Source: an uncultured Eubacteriales bacterium (GTDB lineage: Bacteria; Bacillota; Clostridia; Oscillospirales; Oscillospiraceae). From it: a DNA stretch of 50,469 nt. Position numbers and translations under genes: made by a program. Under the pieces are notes generated by a model. That model was not told the origin of the DNA. It saw only the letters and a program-made list of their open reading frames with translations, and made no database searches. Location: positions 1 through 50,469 of the forward strand of contig UROF01000017.1 of the NCBI GenBank assembly GCA_900549475.1, given 5' to 3'. The stretch's first letter is position 1. The number at the start of each line of letters is the position of its first letter. Positions 48,655 to 50,469 of this stretch are shown here, in pieces.

Positions 48655-48717
48655 AGATAGTATCTAACAAAAATGTGCGTACTTTATTTAAGTTATATGT
48701 GCTGCTATTATAATAGC
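48655..48717. promoter_or_regulatory. Operator-like palindromes between HxlR and FMN-reductase genes
   Basis: AGATAGTATCT (48655-48665) and the perfect palindrome GCTATTATAATAGC (48704-48717), which contains the TATAAT of the reductase promoter at 48709-48714. The 106-base divergent region has no clear -35. Confidence 0.65.
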
Positions 48718-48741
48718 ATAATCTTGGGAGGTGTACAACGT

Positions 48742-49302
48742 ATGAGCAAAAAAATTTGCATTTTGAATGGCAGTCCCCGCCTGAATGGCAACACAAAAGA
48801 ACTGATAAAGCATTTTGTGAAAGGCGCGGAAGAGGCAGGGCACCAGGTGACCTGCTTTGATTTGCAGAAAATGAATATCCATGGCTGTCTGGGCTGCTGT
48901 AAAGGCGGAAAAGATGCGGCCAGTCCGTGTGTTCAGAAGGACGATATGGCGCAGATCTACCCTGTATATGAGGCGGCTGATGTGGTGGTTTTGGCCTCTC
49001 CCATGTACTACTGGGGCATCAGCGGACAGTTGAAGTGTGCCTTTGACCGCCTTTTTGCAGTAGCGGAATTGACGCCTGACTATCAGAATCCTAAGAAAGA
49101 TTGTATTTTGCTGATGGCAGCTGAAGGCGATACGGAGAGCAATTTTGCGCCTGTCCGGGCGTTTTATGAGGGCCTTACGACCCACCTGGGCTGGAACAAC
49201 CTTGGTATTGTGTATGCCGGCGGCAATATGGATGCCGGTGAGATTCTGAACAAGCCGGATCAGCTGAGAGAAGCAGAACGTTTGGGAGCATCTATCGTTT
49301 AA
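48742..49302 (+). CDS. NADPH-dependent FMN reductase / flavodoxin-fold oxidoreductase
   Basis: 186 residues. ICILNGSPRLNGNTKELI (5-22) is the flavin phosphate loop, and ASPMYYWGISGQLKCAFDRL (about 88-107) the second flavin-binding stretch. A Cys cluster GCLGCC-x11-C (about 53-69) is typical of the NAD(P)H-dependent flavoprotein branch near iron-sulfur flavoproteins; the four Cys could also serve as redox thiols. Probably reduces quinones, nitro compounds or iron chelates with NAD(P)H. ATG 48742 has GGGAGGTG. Divergent from an HxlR regulator, which probably controls it. Confidence 0.9.
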   Translation: MSKKICILNGSPRLNGNTKELIKHFVKGAEEAGHQVTCFDLQKMNIHGCLGCCKGGKDAASPCVQKDDMAQIYPVYEAADVVVLASPMYYWGISGQLKCAFDRLFAVAELTPDYQNPKKDCILLMAAEGDTESNFAPVRAFYEGLTTHLGWNNLGIVYAGGNMDAGEILNKPDQLREAERLGASIV

Positions 49303-49400
49303 GAAACGGTGCATCTCAGCCGTCCATGGCGGCAGACGGTCAGAAGGAGCGGTGTCATCAGGGCGCCGTGGGACATTTCCTTTGTTTCCCCGGCAGATGA

Positions 49401-49437
49401 GAAAGAGGCGGCAGCACTTTGTGCTGCCGCCTCTTTC
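49401..49437. terminator. Bidirectional terminator
   Basis: Perfect 17-bp stem (GAAAGAGGCGGCAGCAC and its complement) with TTT loop, between the FMN reductase and the convergent NadM-like gene. No gene is seen in 49303-49567. Confidence 0.88.
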
Positions 49438-49567
49438 CGTAATTCTTCAATATTCCGTGCTCCTCGCAGACGGCTGAAAATGCCTGCGTATCCGTGAGAA
49501 GCGGCATGACAGCGGAGCCTGTACCGCCGTTCCGTCCTGCATACCGCACGGCAGAACGGAGATGGAA

Positions 49568-50122
49568 TCACGCTTCGCCACGGAGCCGGAGGTCAATACC
49601 GTGGCTGGTCATATATTTGTAAACAAAGGGGGGCACCAGGTGGGCCCAGGGCTGGCCGGCGCGAATCAGGTCCCGGACCTCGGTGCCGCTGGTGAGCCGC
49701 TGGGCGTCGGTGCGCTGCCACATGACCTCCACATCGCAGCCCAGACCCTCCAGCATCGCCTTCTTTTCCAGACTCCACTGGTCATAGAGGGTCATGTAGA
49801 ACTTGGCATCCCTGGGCACATAGTTGAACAGCAGCTCCGGGCAGTTGACGGGGAAGGGTACGATATCGAATTCCTCCCGTGATACGCCGCTTTCCAGCAG
49901 AGAACCCCGGATCATCTCATAGCGCTCAAAATAGGTCAGAGGGTTAGCTTCTGCCAGAGAGCGGTGGGGGCTGGCGCTGCTGAAACGGGTGACGGTGGCG
50001 TCAGGGTTGGAGATGCCGACAATAAGCCGCTGGCACCGGGCCTTCCCAGCCAGAAGATATTCCATGTGTCCCAGGTGAAGCATCTGGAAGCGTCCATGGA
50101 TGACGCCGATAGGAGCCGGCAT
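49568..50122 (-). CDS. NadM-like nicotinamide-nucleotide adenylyltransferase
   Basis: 184 residues of the nucleotidyltransferase superfamily. GVIHGRFQMLHLGHMEYL (about 5-22) has the HxGH active-site motif, NPLTYFERYEMI (about 59-70) corresponds to NPFTAGER of archaeal NadM, and SGTEVRDLI (about 149-157) to the ISSTxxR motif. It should form NAD or deamido-NAD from NMN/NaMN and ATP. Bacterial NadD lacks the NPxTxxER pattern, so NadM type fits better. The frame extends into the upstream repeat, but ATG 50122 has AAGGAGG. Monocistronic. Confidence 0.8.
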   Translation of the reverse strand: MPAPIGVIHGRFQMLHLGHMEYLLAGKARCQRLIVGISNPDATVTRFSSASPHRSLAEANPLTYFERYEMIRGSLLESGVSREEFDIVPFPVNCPELLFNYVPRDAKFYMTLYDQWSLEKKAMLEGLGCDVEVMWQRTDAQRLTSGTEVRDLIRAGQPWAHLVPPFVYKYMTSHGIDLRLRGEA

Positions 50123-50192
50123 GAAGAGAACCTCCTTGTCATTTGTGGCGGCGAAAGTTGCCCCTGGAGAATACAGAGTGGCCGACTGCCCC
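50123..50192. other. Short unique spacer upstream of the NadM-like gene
   Basis: Contains the AAGGAGG ribosome site of the NadM-like gene just upstream of its ATG. No clear promoter was resolved; transcription may start within the repeat that follows. Confidence 0.4.
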
Positions 50193-50305
50193 CAGCACCA
50201 AATCGAAGTCCAGCACAGCGGGTTCGATTTGGAAAGGAGGAGCAGCGGCGTGAGCGCGCTCTGACTTTTACAAAAAAGTCGGAGCAAGCGATACAAAGCT
50301 TGCTC
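50193..50305. repeat. 113-bp structured repeat, copy 1
   Basis: Matches copy 2 at 111 of 113 positions. It contains three nested stems: CCAAATCGAA / TTCGATTTGG-like arms (one base changed in this copy), GACTTTT / AAAAGTC, and GAGCAAGC / GCTTGCTC. No open frame of its own. Confidence 0.85.
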
Positions 50306-50356
50306 TGATGTGGAGCAATATAACGTGATAGGAATTTTGATTTCCATGCCTGTCCT

Positions 50357-50469
50357 CAGCACCAAATCGAAGCCCAGCACAGCGGGTTCGATTTGGGAAG
50401 GAGGAGCAGCGGCGTGAGCGCGCTCTGACTTTTACAAAAAAGTCGGAGCAAGCGATACAAAGCTTGCTC
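50357..50469. repeat. 113-bp structured repeat, copy 2 (runs to the window edge)
   Basis: Same three stems as copy 1, separated from it by 51 bases of unrelated sequence, period 164 bases. The repeat may continue outside the window. No transposase or integrase is nearby. Confidence 0.85.

Noticed and set aside
50193..50469. Ends of an insertion sequence
   Set aside because: The copies are direct, not inverted, with no transposase frame between or beside them in the window.

Overview
The window looks like chromosome of a high-GC, spore-former-type Clostridia from the gut, most likely Oscillospiraceae (Flavonifractor / Intestinimonas / Lawsonibacter-like). This is inferred from a Stickland-type glycine reductase cluster with selenocysteine machinery, a split two-subunit transketolase, a SigV/RsiV pair, DUF6512/DUF6442/YunG-type Firmicutes proteins, Gram-positive promoters (TTGACA-N17-TATAAT) and strong AGGAGG ribosome binding sites. 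I see no phage, integrase, transposase or CRISPR array.

The central block, about 7.2-20.4 kb, is all on the minus strand. It is a self-contained selenium/glycine reductase island, in transcription order: selA, selB (ATGA overlap), tRNA-Sec(UCA), a selenium-associated LysR regulator, a tandem glycine riboswitch with its own terminator, then grdX, grdE, grdB (in-frame UGA, Sec348), trxB, trxA, grdA (in-frame UGA, Sec44), grdC, grdD and a 97-residue protein of unknown function. Glycine is reduced to acetyl-phosphate and ammonia. GrdB/GrdE bind glycine, GrdA carries the carboxymethyl-selenoether, GrdC/GrdD release acetyl-phosphate, and TrxB/TrxA re-reduce GrdA. The riboswitch layout predicts an ON switch, because the 3' strand of the second aptamer's P1 is also the 5' arm of the terminator. 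selD is not in the window.

Left of the island (0-7 kb): end of an unidentified gene, 6-phosphofructokinase, a DUF6512 membrane protein, an ECF sigma factor with an RsiV-like anti-sigma (lysozyme-sensing type), a class I glutamine amidotransferase-like C26 hydrolase, and split transketolase. The transketolase has a near-consensus promoter and a cre-like site at about -56.5. A divergent HAD phosphatase follows.

Right of the island (20-39.6 kb): prfC; a YunG-like / XRE / DUF6442 operon with three operator palindromes; a lipoprotein polysaccharide deacetylase; an XRE-repeat regulator; secG; lexA with an SOS box over its -35; a GNAT-GNAT / pgeF / solute-binding lipoprotein group; secA; and a polA, rimI, GNAT, HAM1-like, XRE-desulfoferrodoxin fusion, tsaD run.

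From 39.6 to 40.6 kb lies a mostly non-coding stretch. It holds an AT-rich segment with DnaA-box and Spo0A-box clusters, tRNA-Thr(CGU) and an array of palindromes. After it come a Tic20-like protein, a DUF4097 protein and PadR; a pseudouridine catabolic operon (HTH-fused kinase psuK, psuG, DUF1294); asnS and lysA; a divergent HxlR / FMN-reductase pair; and a NadM-like adenylyltransferase preceded by two copies of a 113-bp structured repeat that runs to the window edge.

All functions are assigned by reading motifs and family resemblance; no database search was run.
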